From Candidatus Mediterraneibacter intestinavium (GTDB lineage: Bacteria > Bacillota > Clostridia > Lachnospirales > Lachnospiraceae): DNA of 64,000 nucleotides. Position 1 is the stretch's first letter, and every line of letters starts with the position of its first letter. Below, piece by piece: positions 48,035-57,092 of this stretch. The notes under the pieces are model-generated. The model was not told the DNA's origin and ran no database searches. It saw only the letters and a program-made list of their open reading frames with translations. The stretch is taken from positions 43,630-107,629 of the forward strand of contig DWXK01000062.1 in assembly GCA_019119205.1 (NCBI GenBank). Direction: 5' to 3'. The position numbers and the translations under genes are program-made.

Positions 48035-49167
48035 TGCCTACCTCCATAAAAAATATTTCTTTCTGTTGCCGGATCAAAGAAGTGCGCTTCATCCATATCA
48101 ACATATAGAGACATTGTCTCCCCGCCTTTTCCGGGCGTCTCAACCGAAAGCCTGGCGGCATACTCACCTGCCGACTTTTCTCTGAGATAAAACATGGACT
48201 CAGCTCCGAGCATTTCTCTTGTTATGATCGTTCCTGACAGTTTCCGTCTTGAGTAATCCGCATCAGGATCTGCAGTCTGGGGAACTGTTGAAAAATGTTC
48301 CGGCCGGATTCCGATGATCACTTTCTTATCCGCGTACTCTGCCAGGAGAATGTTGGCCTTATCCGCCGGGAGTTCAAGTTTCTGTCCTGAAACCAGCACG
48401 AATTCCGCTCCCTTGTCAGTCTTTCTGACCGTCCCTTCCATAAAATTCATCGACGGAGATCCGATAAACCCTGCGACAAAAAGATCTGCCGGATTTTCGT
48501 AAATCTCTTTGGGCGTATCCGCCTGTTTGATAAATCCGTCTTTCATGACGACGATCTTTGTCCCCAGCGTCATAGCCTCGGTCTGGTCATGTGTTACATA
48601 GATCATCGTAGTGCCGAGCCTTTTATGAAGTTCTGACAGCTCTACCCGCATCTGAGCTCTCAGCTTTGCATCCAGATTGGAAAGCGGTTCGTCCATAAGA
48701 AAAGCCTTCGGCTTTCTCATGATCGCGCTTCCGATCGCCACCCTCTGTTTCTGTCCGCCGGAAAGAGCGCCAGGTCTTTGTTTCAGCAGATGCTCGATAC
48801 CGAGAATTGACGCCGCCCAGTGAACCCTCTTGTCGATTTCATCCTTCGGAACCTTTCTGATTTGAAGGGAAAAGGCCATATTATCGTAAATAGTCATCTG
48901 CGGATATAAGGCATAGTTCTGGAATACCATTGACAAATCTCTGTCTTTTGGTTCTACGTAATTGCTAAGTTGCTGGTCAATCCATAGTTCCCCGCTCGTA
49001 ATTTCTTCAAGTCCTGCGATCATTCGAAGCGTCGTCGACTTTCCGCAGCCTGACGGCCCTACAAAGATCACAAATTCCCCATCCTCAATCTTCAGCGAAA
49101 AATCCCGGACCGCATACTGTTTCTTGTCATACATCTTACAAACATTTTTCAGAAGCAATTCAGACAT
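48031..49167 (-). CDS. ugpC: ABC transporter ATP-binding protein (UgpC/MsmK-like)
   Basis: 378 residues: Walker A GPSGCGKSTT (about residue 37), signature LSGGQKQRVAIGSAIMRKP, Walker B FLMDEPLSNLDAKLR, then a C-terminal TOBE/MOBE regulatory domain. This type may serve several sugar importers. First gene of the ugp operon; GAAGGAGAG precedes the ATG. Confidence 0.93.
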   Translation of the reverse strand: MSELLLKNVCKMYDKKQYAVRDFSLKIEDGEFVIFVGPSGCGKSTTLRMIAGLEEITSGELWIDQQLSNYVEPKDRDLSMVFQNYALYPQMTIYDNMAFSLQIRKVPKDEIDKRVHWAASILGIEHLLKQRPGALSGGQKQRVAIGSAIMRKPKAFLMDEPLSNLDAKLRAQMRVELSELHKRLGTTMIYVTHDQTEAMTLGTKIVVMKDGFIKQADTPKEIYENPADLFVAGFIGSPSMNFMEGTVRKTDKGAEFVLVSGQKLELPADKANILLAEYADKKVIIGIRPEHFSTVPQTADPDADYSRRKLSGTIITREMLGAESMFYLREKSAGEYAARLSVETPGKGGETMSLYVDMDEAHFFDPATERNIFYGGRQ

Positions 49168-49446
49168 TCTATTCTCTCCTTCACTTTTGAGATTGCGCAG
49201 AAAATTTTACTTTTTTCACACCGCGCCGGCTTTTTTCGCCAGCAATAGGAATTCTACAAACGAATTGTTAATATTACCGCCACGCTATGATTAATTTTAA
49301 GTTAATTTGAAAACAAGCCTTTATTTTTATGCTTTTTGTATATTTTTATCTGCGTTTAAAGATTTGGAATTGTACATTTTTGTGCATTTTTTATGTAGTT
49401 TTTCTACACAAACATTCTCCTGGTTCCATTTCAACTGCATTTTTAC
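49168..49446. other. AT-rich region upstream of the ugp operon
   Basis: No gene seen. It contains several short inverted repeats, for example TGTAG-TTTTT-CTACA at 49394-49408 and TGTACA-TTTT-TGTGCA at 49371-49386, about 22 nt apart centre to centre, which could be regulator sites. No -35/-10 pair for ugpC could be chosen with confidence. Confidence 0.5.
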
Positions 49447-49470
49447 AAAAAAAGACCCCCCGTTCCGGGG
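49447..49470 (-). terminator. possible second terminator downstream of dapL
   Basis: Short CCCCG/CGGGG stem with a 3-nt loop followed after four bases by seven T on the minus strand. It would act behind the main dapL terminator. Confidence 0.45.
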
Positions 49471-49492
49471 ATCGTGATTGTAAAATAATGGT

Positions 49493-49532
49493 AAAAAATA
49501 CCTGTTCTGCAAAAATCGCAAAACAGGTATTT
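49493..49532 (-). terminator. intrinsic terminator after dapL
   Basis: An 11-bp stem (49496-49506 with 49522-49532) continuing into TTTTTT on the minus strand, 20 nt past the dapL stop. Confidence 0.85.
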
Positions 49533-49552
49533 ACAGTCTGGATATTCATTTT

Positions 49553-50749
49553 TTAAAACAGTCCGTCAAATCTCCGCATAGCTTCTTTCGTGCTCTCATG
49601 CTGTCCGAACGCGGTCAGGCGGAAGAAATATTTCCCATTCTCGCCGAATCCCGCTCCCGGCGTCCCCACCACTTCCGCATGGGTCAGAAGGTAGTCAAAG
49701 AACTCCCAGGACTCCATTCCGTTCGGGCACTGGAACCAGATATACGGTGAATTTACTCCGCCCGTAAACGGAATATCCTTTTTCTTCAGGACGTCCGCGA
49801 TGATCTTCGCGTTCTCTCTGTAGTAGTTGATATTCTCCATGCATTCCGCCATCCCCTCTTCCGTGAACACAGCCGCAGCCGCGCGCTGGACGATATAGGG
49901 CGTCCCGTTGAACTTGGTGGAGTGTCTTCTGTTCCACATCTCGTTTAAGGACATCTCTTTCCCGTTGGAAGCTGTGAATACCAGTTCCTTCGGGATCACA
50001 GTGTAGGAGCAGCGTGTTCCCGTAAATCCTGCCGTCTTGGAGAGGGAGCAGAACTCGATCGCGCACTTCTTCGCGCCCTCGATCTCATAGATGCTCCTCG
50101 GAAGCCCCGGATCGGATACGAACGCCTCGTAAGCCGCGTCAAACATGATGACCGCGTCGTTCTTCAGCGCATAGTCAACCCACACTTTTAACTGCTCTTT
50201 GTTATAGCACGCCCCCGTCGGGTTGTTCGGGGAACACAGGTAGATCATGTCCGCCTTTACGGAATCGTCCGGCATAGGCAGGAAGTTGTTCTCCGCCGTC
50301 CCGTTCATGTAGACGATCTTTCTTCCGTCCATCATATTCGTGTCCACATAGACCGGATACACCGGATCCGGCACCAACACTACATTATCCTTTGCAAACA
50401 GGTCCGTGATATTTCCCGTGTCGCTCTTCGCGCCGTCAGAGATGAAGACCGTATCCGGGTCCACCTCCGCGCCGTTTCTTCTATAATAATCAGAGATCGC
50501 GTTCCTGAGGAAATCATATCCCTTCTCCGGGCCGTACCCCTTGAACGTCTCCGGCACCGCCTGCTCATCCACAGCCTCGTGAAGGGCAGCGATCACTTTC
50601 TTTGTCAGCGGCTTTGTAACATCTCCGATCCCGAGCCGGATGATCTTGTTGTCCGGATGGGATTCCTCATATACCTTAACCCGCCTTGCGATCTCCGCAA
50701 ACAGGTAGCTCTCTTCTAAGTTCTGATAGTTCTCGTTTAATTTTGGCAT
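49553..50749 (-). CDS. dapL: LL-diaminopimelate aminotransferase
   Basis: 398-residue PLP enzyme that makes LL-diaminopimelate directly from tetrahydrodipicolinate, for lysine and peptidoglycan. Family signatures: IIRLGIGDVTKPL, FKGYGPEKGYDFLRNAI, FISDGAKSDTGNI, LCSPNNPTGACYN and the cofactor lysine in CSLSKTAGFTGTRCSY. The ATG at 50749 with AAAGGAG is the start; the frame is open from 50794. Confidence 0.96.
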   Translation of the reverse strand: MPKLNENYQNLEESYLFAEIARRVKVYEESHPDNKIIRLGIGDVTKPLTKKVIAALHEAVDEQAVPETFKGYGPEKGYDFLRNAISDYYRRNGAEVDPDTVFISDGAKSDTGNITDLFAKDNVVLVPDPVYPVYVDTNMMDGRKIVYMNGTAENNFLPMPDDSVKADMIYLCSPNNPTGACYNKEQLKVWVDYALKNDAVIMFDAAYEAFVSDPGLPRSIYEIEGAKKCAIEFCSLSKTAGFTGTRCSYTVIPKELVFTASNGKEMSLNEMWNRRHSTKFNGTPYIVQRAAAAVFTEEGMAECMENINYYRENAKIIADVLKKKDIPFTGGVNSPYIWFQCPNGMESWEFFDYLLTHAEVVGTPGAGFGENGKYFFRLTAFGQHESTKEAMRRFDGLF

Positions 50750-50827
50750 CGTCGTGTCTCCTTTCCTGTATGGGTACCGCGGAAATCTCAGCAATTTCCG
50801 AGCGCACTCGCTTTTACGTTCCCCATT

Positions 50828-51175
50828 TTAGCAGGAAATCATGGATTTTTCCAGTGTTTCATCTGTCTCTTCGCACTTTTCCAATATCTCCTCTGGAAAT
50901 CCTGCGAGTTTCAGCAGCTTCACCGCATTCTGCGACGTCGCCGGTCCTCTCATGATCTTATAGCTGAAGGAAATGTCATCCTCTCCCATCTCCTCGCTGA
51001 AATAGTAGTTGTCATACAGCTTCTCCAGCAGTACGGTCAGTTCCTTGTCATGGGATGCAATCAGAGGAATGCAGTTCTTCCCCGCCAGGTATTCCAGGAT
51101 CGCACGGGAGGCGCGTATCCGCTCCCCGGTATTCGTCCCCCGGAGGATCTCGTCGATAACGCAGAGCGTGGTCAT
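50828..51175 (-). pseudogene. C-terminal remnant of a MutS-family ATPase
   Basis: 115 codons matching only the end of a MutS-like ATPase: Walker B region LCVIDEILRGTNTGERIRAS, the switch His in IASHDKEL, and the C-terminal NAVKLLKLAGFPEEILEKC. The clamp, core and Walker A parts are missing upstream, where the sequence is unrelated. The fragment does have an ATG with GGGAGGG in front, so a short protein could still be made. ATP binding is not possible without Walker A. Confidence 0.75.
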
Positions 51176-51190
51176 CTGTTTCGCCCTCCC

Positions 51191-51212
51191 ATTGTATTAT
51201 CTGGATAATACA
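51191..51212. promoter_or_regulatory. 22-bp perfect palindrome upstream of the MutS remnant
   Basis: TTGTATTATC-TG-GATAATACAA with 10-bp arms, ending 16 nt before the remnant's start codon and overlapping -10-like sequence. It looks like an operator for a dimeric regulator. Confidence 0.55.
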
Positions 51213-51302
51213 ATAGCGCATCCGGCACGCAAAGTCAATCTTTTCCCCTGTCTGGCAGAGATTGGATACATTTACTTTTTCAGGTCACACCCAACCATTT
51301 AT

Positions 51303-51509
51303 TTACAGGTATGGGACCATATATGCAGGAAGATAAACAATCTCATCCTCCGTCCTCAAGTCATTTTTGTGGATCACATACGCGGTATGCATCTGCTCCT
51401 TGTATTTTCTGCGGGACTTGTTAAGAGAACTGATAGTATAATTACTTCCCGACTTCACTTCTATTGGAGAGATATTATGCCGGCTCGTCACTTTACCCTT
51501 GGAAACCAA
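51303..51509 (-). pseudogene. C-terminal remnant of a DUF4143 AAA-ATPase
   Basis: About 57 codons match the C-terminal PD-(D/E)XK-like end of the ATPase/DUF4143 family common in gut bacteria (SPIEVKSGSNYTISSLNKSR, then DEIVYLPAYMVPYL). The ATPase domain is absent. The sequence just upstream is the 33-bp repeat below, so the gene was probably cut by rearrangement. Confidence 0.65.
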
Positions 51510-51513
51510 AAAG

Positions 51514-51569
51514 TTATCACGTTTTCAAGATTTTTATACAGCCTTTTTATCACGTTTTCAAGATTTTTA
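51514..51569 (-). repeat. two direct copies of a 23-bp repeat
   Basis: TTATCACGTTTTCAAGATTT plus TTA occurs at 51514-51536 and 51547-51569, 33 nt apart. On the minus strand it encodes YKNLENVI twice in one frame. It lies between the AAA-ATPase remnant and the ech operon. Confidence 0.85.
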
Positions 51570-51596
51570 CCTACTCCGGGCTCAGCGCCGTTGCAC

Positions 51597-51632
51597 AAAA
51601 AGGACGGGAATCCATCTTCCGGCTCCCGTCCT
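51597..51632 (-). terminator. intrinsic terminator of the ech operon
   Basis: A 9-bp stem (51601-51609 with 51624-51632) followed by TTTTT on the minus strand, 25 nt after the echF stop. Confidence 0.82.
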
Positions 51633-51657
51633 CTTTGTTCTTTCCTGTATTCTTTTC

Positions 51658-52221
51658 CTATCCTTTTTCCATATGGATCGCTTTCTTCGGACATGCCAGC
51701 GCGCAGACCATGCAGCCGATGCACTTTTCTTTGTCTACCTCCCAGACCAGTTCTTTCCGGTTCACGGTAAGCGCCCCCTGCGGACATTTCTTCGCGCAGA
51801 GCGAGCAATACATGCATTTTTCCACGTCTAAGACCGGCTTCTCTTCTCCCCGTTTTCCTTCCTTTTCCTCATCATGGGGTTTTGTGTAAGTGTCAGTCTT
51901 CTTGACCGCATCCGGCTCAGTATATCCTTTTTCCATAAAAAGACATTTCTTCGGGCACCCAAGCACACAGCATCCGCACTGGACACAGTCAAACCGGCTG
52001 ATAGTCCATGTCCCGGCTTTCCTGTCCACCTGGATCGCCTGTGACGGGCAGGAACGCGCGCACAGACCGCAGGTAATGCAGTCTTCTATTTTTATCTCAA
52101 CATGTCCGCGCATCCGTTCCGGATATTCGGCAGGCTCATAAGGATACCCGACTGTAGCCGGTTTCCGGAAAAGATTGCCTATGATCCTTCTTGTAAATGT
52201 AAAAAATCTTGTTTTCTCCAT
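51658..52221 (-). CDS. echF: Ech hydrogenase subunit F fused to a second two-cluster ferredoxin
   Basis: 187 residues with four complete 4Fe-4S motifs CxxCxxCxxxCP: C48-C58, C79-C89, C136-C146 and C167-C177. The first pair with its N-terminal RRIIGNLFRKPATVGYP is the normal EchF/NuoI-like subunit. A charged linker (about 97-134) leads to a second pair resembling a bacterial 2[4Fe-4S] ferredoxin. It would pass electrons from soluble ferredoxin to EchC. Last gene of the ech operon, 19 nt after echE. Confidence 0.9.
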   Translation of the reverse strand: MEKTRFFTFTRRIIGNLFRKPATVGYPYEPAEYPERMRGHVEIKIEDCITCGLCARSCPSQAIQVDRKAGTWTISRFDCVQCGCCVLGCPKKCLFMEKGYTEPDAVKKTDTYTKPHDEEKEGKRGEEKPVLDVEKCMYCSLCAKKCPQGALTVNRKELVWEVDKEKCIGCMVCALACPKKAIHMEKG

Positions 52222-52240
52222 TCCATCATTCCTCCACTGC

Positions 52241-53320
52241 CTATCGTTCCGTACAGCTCACACACGGGTCTATAGTCAGGATCAGGATCGGCACATCCGC
52301 CAGCTGGCATCCTTTAAGCATCTCCACCATAGGCGGGATGTTGCTGGTCGTCGGAGTACGCAGCCGGAAGCGATCCAGATACTTCGTCCCGTTTCCTTTG
52401 ACATAGTATATCGCCTCTCCTCTGGGCTGCTCGATCCGGACAAAATACTCCCCGGCAGGATTTCCCTTCACAGGAACACTGATCGGTCCGCCCGGAAGTT
52501 TCCCGATCGCCTCGCGGATCAGGTCAAAGGACTGAAGAAGTTCTTTTAAGCGCACCTCGCATCTCGCATAGGAATCACAGTCTGTGGAAATGATCGGCTC
52601 CACAGACAGATACTTATATGCCCCGTAACCGAGCATCCGTACGTCATAAGGCTCGCCGCTGGCGCGCAGCATCGGTCCCACCGCACCCATGCCGATGGCG
52701 TCTTCCCGGCTCAGGATGCCGGCGCCTTTCAGACGGCTCTGCACCGTATAATCCTGAAGGAAGGTATCAATGACAGGTTTGAGTTCACTCTCAATGTCAT
52801 CTACAGCGCGAAGGATATCTTTGAGCATGATGCTGTCCATATCCTTCTGCACACCGCCCACCTGATTGACGGAGTGGATGATCCTTCCTCCGGTCGTTTC
52901 ATCAAACATATCCAGGATCTTCTCCCTCAGCCTCCAGCTCTCCATGAAAAGACTCTCGAATCCCATAGCATCTGCCAGAAGCCCCAGCCAGAGCAGATGG
53001 CTGTGGATACGGCTCATCTCGACCCAGATCGTCCGGAGATACTCCGCCCGCTCCGGCACCTCGATCCCCATGATCTCCTCCACCGCCATGCAGTAGCCAA
53101 GTCCGTGACCGCAGCTGCAGATCCCGCAGATCCGCTCCGCGATATATGAATACTGTTTAAAGTCTCTTTTCTCAACCAGTTTCTCAAGTCCTCTGTGGAC
53201 ATATCCGATACTCGGGATCGCGCCCACCACAGTCTCATCCTCCAGCACCAGGTCCAGATGGACCGGCTCGGGCAGTACAGGATGCTGAGGACCGAATGGT
53301 ACAATACTTCTCTTTGCCAT
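52241..53320 (-). CDS. echE: Ech hydrogenase large (Ni-Fe) subunit E
   Basis: 359-residue catalytic subunit. The four nickel-ligating cysteines are present: C65 and C68 in ERICGICSCGHG and C353 and C356 in IDPCVSCTER. The protein stops three residues after the last cysteine, so there is no C-terminal peptide to be cut off, as in other Ech-type enzymes. The rest follows the NuoD fold (GPQHPVLPEPVHLDLVLEDE). Confidence 0.95.
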   Translation of the reverse strand: MAKRSIVPFGPQHPVLPEPVHLDLVLEDETVVGAIPSIGYVHRGLEKLVEKRDFKQYSYIAERICGICSCGHGLGYCMAVEEIMGIEVPERAEYLRTIWVEMSRIHSHLLWLGLLADAMGFESLFMESWRLREKILDMFDETTGGRIIHSVNQVGGVQKDMDSIMLKDILRAVDDIESELKPVIDTFLQDYTVQSRLKGAGILSREDAIGMGAVGPMLRASGEPYDVRMLGYGAYKYLSVEPIISTDCDSYARCEVRLKELLQSFDLIREAIGKLPGGPISVPVKGNPAGEYFVRIEQPRGEAIYYVKGNGTKYLDRFRLRTPTTSNIPPMVEMLKGCQLADVPILILTIDPCVSCTER

Positions 53321-53326
53321 GATCTC

Positions 53327-53674
53327 CTACTCCTTTTTCTTAAACGGTGCTTCCTCATCGATCCGGTACAGTTTATCACGGTAATCCGGATCGATATGCC
53401 CGATCTTTACCCCGAAAAGCTGTTCCGCCTCATTCTCCTGAAGGAACGCGCACGGATAGATATGGGTGATGCTCGCGATCTCTTCATTCTCCTCCACATC
53501 CAGGCGGAGAGTGACCATATCGTATCCCTTGCTGAACGAATAACTCATCTCATATCCATCATCCACGGTAACGGCACAGATCTGGACCAGTCTCCAGTTT
53601 TCCGCTCTCATCGCCACCACTGCCGGGAAAAATGCCGCCAGCGAGATCTTCCTTATCTCATTCTTGCCATCCAT
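53327..53674 (-). CDS. echD: Ech hydrogenase subunit D (NuoC-like)
   Basis: 115 residues. The frame opens at a GTG (53683), but the ATG at 53674 is spaced properly from GGGAGG. The end VKIGHIDPDYRDKLYRID corresponds to the C-terminal NuoC/30-kDa motif. It binds no cofactor and connects EchC and EchE. Confidence 0.88.
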   Translation of the reverse strand: MDGKNEIRKISLAAFFPAVVAMRAENWRLVQICAVTVDDGYEMSYSFSKGYDMVTLRLDVEENEEIASITHIYPCAFLQENEAEQLFGVKIGHIDPDYRDKLYRIDEEAPFKKKE

Positions 53675-53679
53675 CTCTG

Positions 53680-54117
53680 TCACCTCCCGTTCTTATCCAT
53701 TGCCGCCTGTTTCTCATCCAACACTTTCAGCGCCTTGACGACTCCGTCTATAATGGATTCGGGGCGCGCCGCGCATCCCGGGACATAGACGTCCACCGGG
53801 ATCACCGTATCGATCCCGCCTTTTATATTGTAACATTCTTTGAAAACCCCTCCCGTACAGGCGCAGATCCCGACAGCGACTACGACCTTCGGCTCCGGCA
53901 TCTGGCTGTAGAGCTGTTTTACCACGCTCTCCGTCTGGCTGTTGACCCCGCCGGTGATCAGCAGGATATCCGCCTGAAACGGATCTCCGGTATTGATGAT
54001 CCCGAACCGCTCAACGTCATACTTCGGCGTCAGGCAGTCCAGCACTTCAATGTCACATCCATTGCAGCTGCTCGCATCATAATGGAGCAGCCACGGTGAT
54101 TTAGATACTTTATTCAT
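53680..54117 (-). CDS. echC: Ech hydrogenase small subunit C (proximal 4Fe-4S)
   Basis: 145 residues, NuoB-like. Cluster cysteines lie in DASSCNGCDIEVLDC, AVGICACTGGVF and VYVPGCAARPES. It passes electrons to the Ni-Fe site of EchE. Confidence 0.94.
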   Translation of the reverse strand: MNKVSKSPWLLHYDASSCNGCDIEVLDCLTPKYDVERFGIINTGDPFQADILLITGGVNSQTESVVKQLYSQMPEPKVVVAVGICACTGGVFKECYNIKGGIDTVIPVDVYVPGCAARPESIIDGVVKALKVLDEKQAAMDKNGR

Positions 54118-54135
54118 AACAGACCTTCCTCCAGC

Positions 54136-54999
54136 TTACTTGACCAACATCAGAATCAGTATGTTCACGCCTCCCGCTACCAAAGTCACGACCCAGCAGC
54201 TGTAGAGCAGCGTCTTCCATTTCACACGGGCGCTCACATTATCCCACAGCGTCTCCATGAAAAAGATCACCACGCAGAGCGCCAGCGCAACGATCCAGCT
54301 CCACCATGTACTGTTGACAAAGAACAGGAAGAAGATCCCCAGGAGCAGGATCATCTCATAATATTCCGCAATGTTCATGATCGCCAGGGTCGTTCCAGAC
54401 ATCTCCGTCGTGATCCCCTTGACCATCTCCTGATGTGCATGATGGCTCGTGGACAGGTCAAAGGGCGATTTTCTCAGCTTGATCGCCGTTGTGAACATAA
54501 ATCCCGCCAGAAGCCCCGGCATCCAGATCACCGCACTGTACTGCTGTGTGATAAAATCCGACACCTGGAACGAACCTGTGGTAAGGTAAAATCCTACTGC
54601 CACAAGGAGCGTCAGCGGCTCATACGCCATCATCTGCAGCATCTCCCTGCTGGCCCCCATATTCGCATAAGGCGAGGAATCACTGGAAGCCGCCAGGATC
54701 AGGAACATGTCCGCCGTGCTCAGGATGAACAGCACCATCAGAAGATCCGCGCCGGCAAACAGCATGGAACCTGCGATCATCAGGATCACCAGATAACTTA
54801 AGTTCAACAGGAGCTGTACATTATTGACCGCGATCATCTCTTTGGAAAACAGTTTTCCAAGGTCGTAAAACGGCTGCAGCAGGCTGGGCCCTTTCCTGCG
54901 CTGCATCCTGGCGCTGATGATCCTGTCGATCCCGTCCAGCAGTCCGCCGAGGAAAGGTGCAAATATCAGATAAGCAAGGACAAAAATCACTGTTTTCAT
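54136..54999 (-). CDS. echB: Ech hydrogenase membrane subunit B (NuoH-like)
   Basis: 287 residues with eight or so membrane helices. IISARMQRRKGPSLLQPFYD and KLFSKE on the first loop and SPFDLSTSHHAHQEMVKG in the middle are NuoH/EchB signatures. It is the junction between the hydrogenase arm and the ion-pumping subunit. Overlaps echA by 4 nt (ATGA). Confidence 0.94.
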   Translation of the reverse strand: MKTVIFVLAYLIFAPFLGGLLDGIDRIISARMQRRKGPSLLQPFYDLGKLFSKEMIAVNNVQLLLNLSYLVILMIAGSMLFAGADLLMVLFILSTADMFLILAASSDSSPYANMGASREMLQMMAYEPLTLLVAVGFYLTTGSFQVSDFITQQYSAVIWMPGLLAGFMFTTAIKLRKSPFDLSTSHHAHQEMVKGITTEMSGTTLAIMNIAEYYEMILLLGIFFLFFVNSTWWSWIVALALCVVIFFMETLWDNVSARVKWKTLLYSCWVVTLVAGGVNILILMLVK

Positions 55000-56888
55000 A
55001 TAGCACCTCCGATCACGACACAGAATCCGAGCACAAGAGCCGCCGCCGCGATGATGATCGACGGGATCCTTAAGTGCCGTCTTCCGAACTCAAACCGCAG
55101 ATACCAGTTGCTCAGATAAAGGTGTTCTTTGTCTCCGAAACTGTTCGTAAAGAAGCGGTTGTCCCCCTCGTTGATCCCGTTCATATAGATCGGAACAAGT
55201 TCCCTGTGCGACTTCCTGCTGATAAAGAACATGACTGCAGGCACGATAAAGATCGAGACAAGCATGATCGCCATGGTCGTCAGTACGCTCATCGAGATCA
55301 CGTCCTTCGCGTTTCCGAACAGTTCCTGCACGATCGGGTTCACCACATATACAGCGACCAGAGGCAGGAGCAGGCAGAGAAGTATCATGGTCACCGCATG
55401 GAAGATCATGGATACATATTCATCTTTTCTGGTCACGTCTTTCACCTTCTCCCTCGGGATATGGAAGCAGAGCAGTTTCGCCAGCCACTTTGTCCAGTAG
55501 AACATAGTGGAGGCACTTCCGTATGCGATACAGAGGACAAGGATAAAGTTTCCGGAATCCACGAATGCCTTCAGCGCCACCCATTTTGAGATCAGCATAC
55601 CGAACGGTGCAAGGTACATCCCCGCGATTCCGATCCCCATTATGTACGCCAGTTTCGGCACCCGGATGATCAGTCCGTGCATGTCCTCTATGTCACGGGA
55701 GCCCAGCGTGTTCTCCGTGGCTCCCACAGACTGGAACAGCATGGACTTGCTGACCGAGTGGAAGATCATCAGGAAGACTGCCGCCCAGACTGTCTCCTCC
55801 GCTCCGATCCCGGCGCAGCCCACGATCAGTCCCAGGTTCGATATCGTGGAGAACGCCAGGACTTTCTTCCCGTCGTTCTGGGCGATCGCCATCATACTTG
55901 CCATGATAAAAGTAAATCCCCCGATACTGGATACCAGGATCCCAACCAGGTTTCCCTGGAATGCCGGAGAGATCCGCAGCAGCAGGTATACGCCGGCCTT
56001 CACCATCGTCGCGCTGTGGAGCAGGGCACTGGACGGTGTCGGCGCTACCATGGCGCCGAGAAGCCAGGTCGAAAACGGAAGCTGAGCCGATTTTGTCAGC
56101 CCGGCGAGAGCAAGGCAGATCAGCGGCAGAAGCCCGCCTGCGCTCACAACTTCGAGCAGCTGGACCGTGCCGTTCACTTTCGCCATCCAGGCGATCGCTA
56201 CGGCAAAGCCAAGCCCTCCGAGAAGGTTCATCCACAGAGCGCAGAAGCTGTTGTTGACCGCCTCTTCCGAGCGGGTATATCCGATCATCAAAAATGAGAT
56301 CACACTGGTGATCTCCCAGAAGAAATACATCCAGATCATGTTCTGGGAGAGCACAAGCCCGAACATCGCCGCCAGGAACAAAAACAGCATGGAAAAAAAG
56401 AATGGCTGTCTGTCCTGCACATCTTTATGATGCGCATGGTAGCCTTTCATATATCCCACTGTATAGATACTGATAAAGCCTCCGATGAACGCGATGATGA
56501 GAAACATCAGAACTGTAAACCAGTCCACCATCATATGCGGTCCTTCGGTCAGATCTGTCGTAAACTCCGTGTACAGCAGAAGTCCTGTCTGCGCCACGGA
56601 AAGCAGGATCGGCACGATCCTCCTGTACTTCACGCCCATGTAGATGATAAGGCACATCAGAACGATATCCCCGACAGACATCAGGTGATCCACCAGTTCC
56701 GTCTCAGGATAGAGCATCAGGACCTGAGCGCCTCCCACGATCCAGCGGGCAATAAATACGACTGTTGTGAGCATAATGACTCCGGCACCGGCATACACGA
56801 TGATCCCTCTTGTCCTCTGGTCTCTGACAAAGGGAAAGATCAGCGCCATCACCGCCGGGATGACGATAAGAAATGGTATCATTGTCAT
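54996..56888 (-). CDS. echA: Ech hydrogenase ion-pumping subunit A (NuoL/Mrp-like)
   Basis: 630 residues with 14 or more membrane helices. WEITSVISFLMIGYTRSEEAV with the key Glu, TKSAQLPFSTWLLGAMVAPTP with the pumping Lys, and SALLHSATMVKAGVYLLLRI are conserved in antiporter-like subunits. First gene of the operon. The 204-nt gap to hypA holds divergent control; on the minus strand TTGTAA-N17-TATCTT is a weak promoter candidate. Confidence 0.95.
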   Translation of the reverse strand: MTMIPFLIVIPAVMALIFPFVRDQRTRGIIVYAGAGVIMLTTVVFIARWIVGGAQVLMLYPETELVDHLMSVGDIVLMCLIIYMGVKYRRIVPILLSVAQTGLLLYTEFTTDLTEGPHMMVDWFTVLMFLIIAFIGGFISIYTVGYMKGYHAHHKDVQDRQPFFFSMLFLFLAAMFGLVLSQNMIWMYFFWEITSVISFLMIGYTRSEEAVNNSFCALWMNLLGGLGFAVAIAWMAKVNGTVQLLEVVSAGGLLPLICLALAGLTKSAQLPFSTWLLGAMVAPTPSSALLHSATMVKAGVYLLLRISPAFQGNLVGILVSSIGGFTFIMASMMAIAQNDGKKVLAFSTISNLGLIVGCAGIGAEETVWAAVFLMIFHSVSKSMLFQSVGATENTLGSRDIEDMHGLIIRVPKLAYIMGIGIAGMYLAPFGMLISKWVALKAFVDSGNFILVLCIAYGSASTMFYWTKWLAKLLCFHIPREKVKDVTRKDEYVSMIFHAVTMILLCLLLPLVAVYVVNPIVQELFGNAKDVISMSVLTTMAIMLVSIFIVPAVMFFISRKSHRELVPIYMNGINEGDNRFFTNSFGDKEHLYLSNWYLRFEFGRRHLRIPSIIIAAAALVLGFCVVIGGAI

Positions 56889-57092
56889 AAATCCGCCCTT
56901 CCTCTCTTCATAAAATCTCGTGCTTTGTTAAAAAAACCACACAATAATAAGATAATCCTGATTTAAAGATTTTACAATAGTTAAACCTCATTTTTCTGTT
57001 TTCTTTTTAGTAAAATGTGCTAAAATATAGAATGTTGGAAAATATGTTCTCCCGTTATTTCGAACAGTGTTTCCCGCCGAAAAGGAGATATT

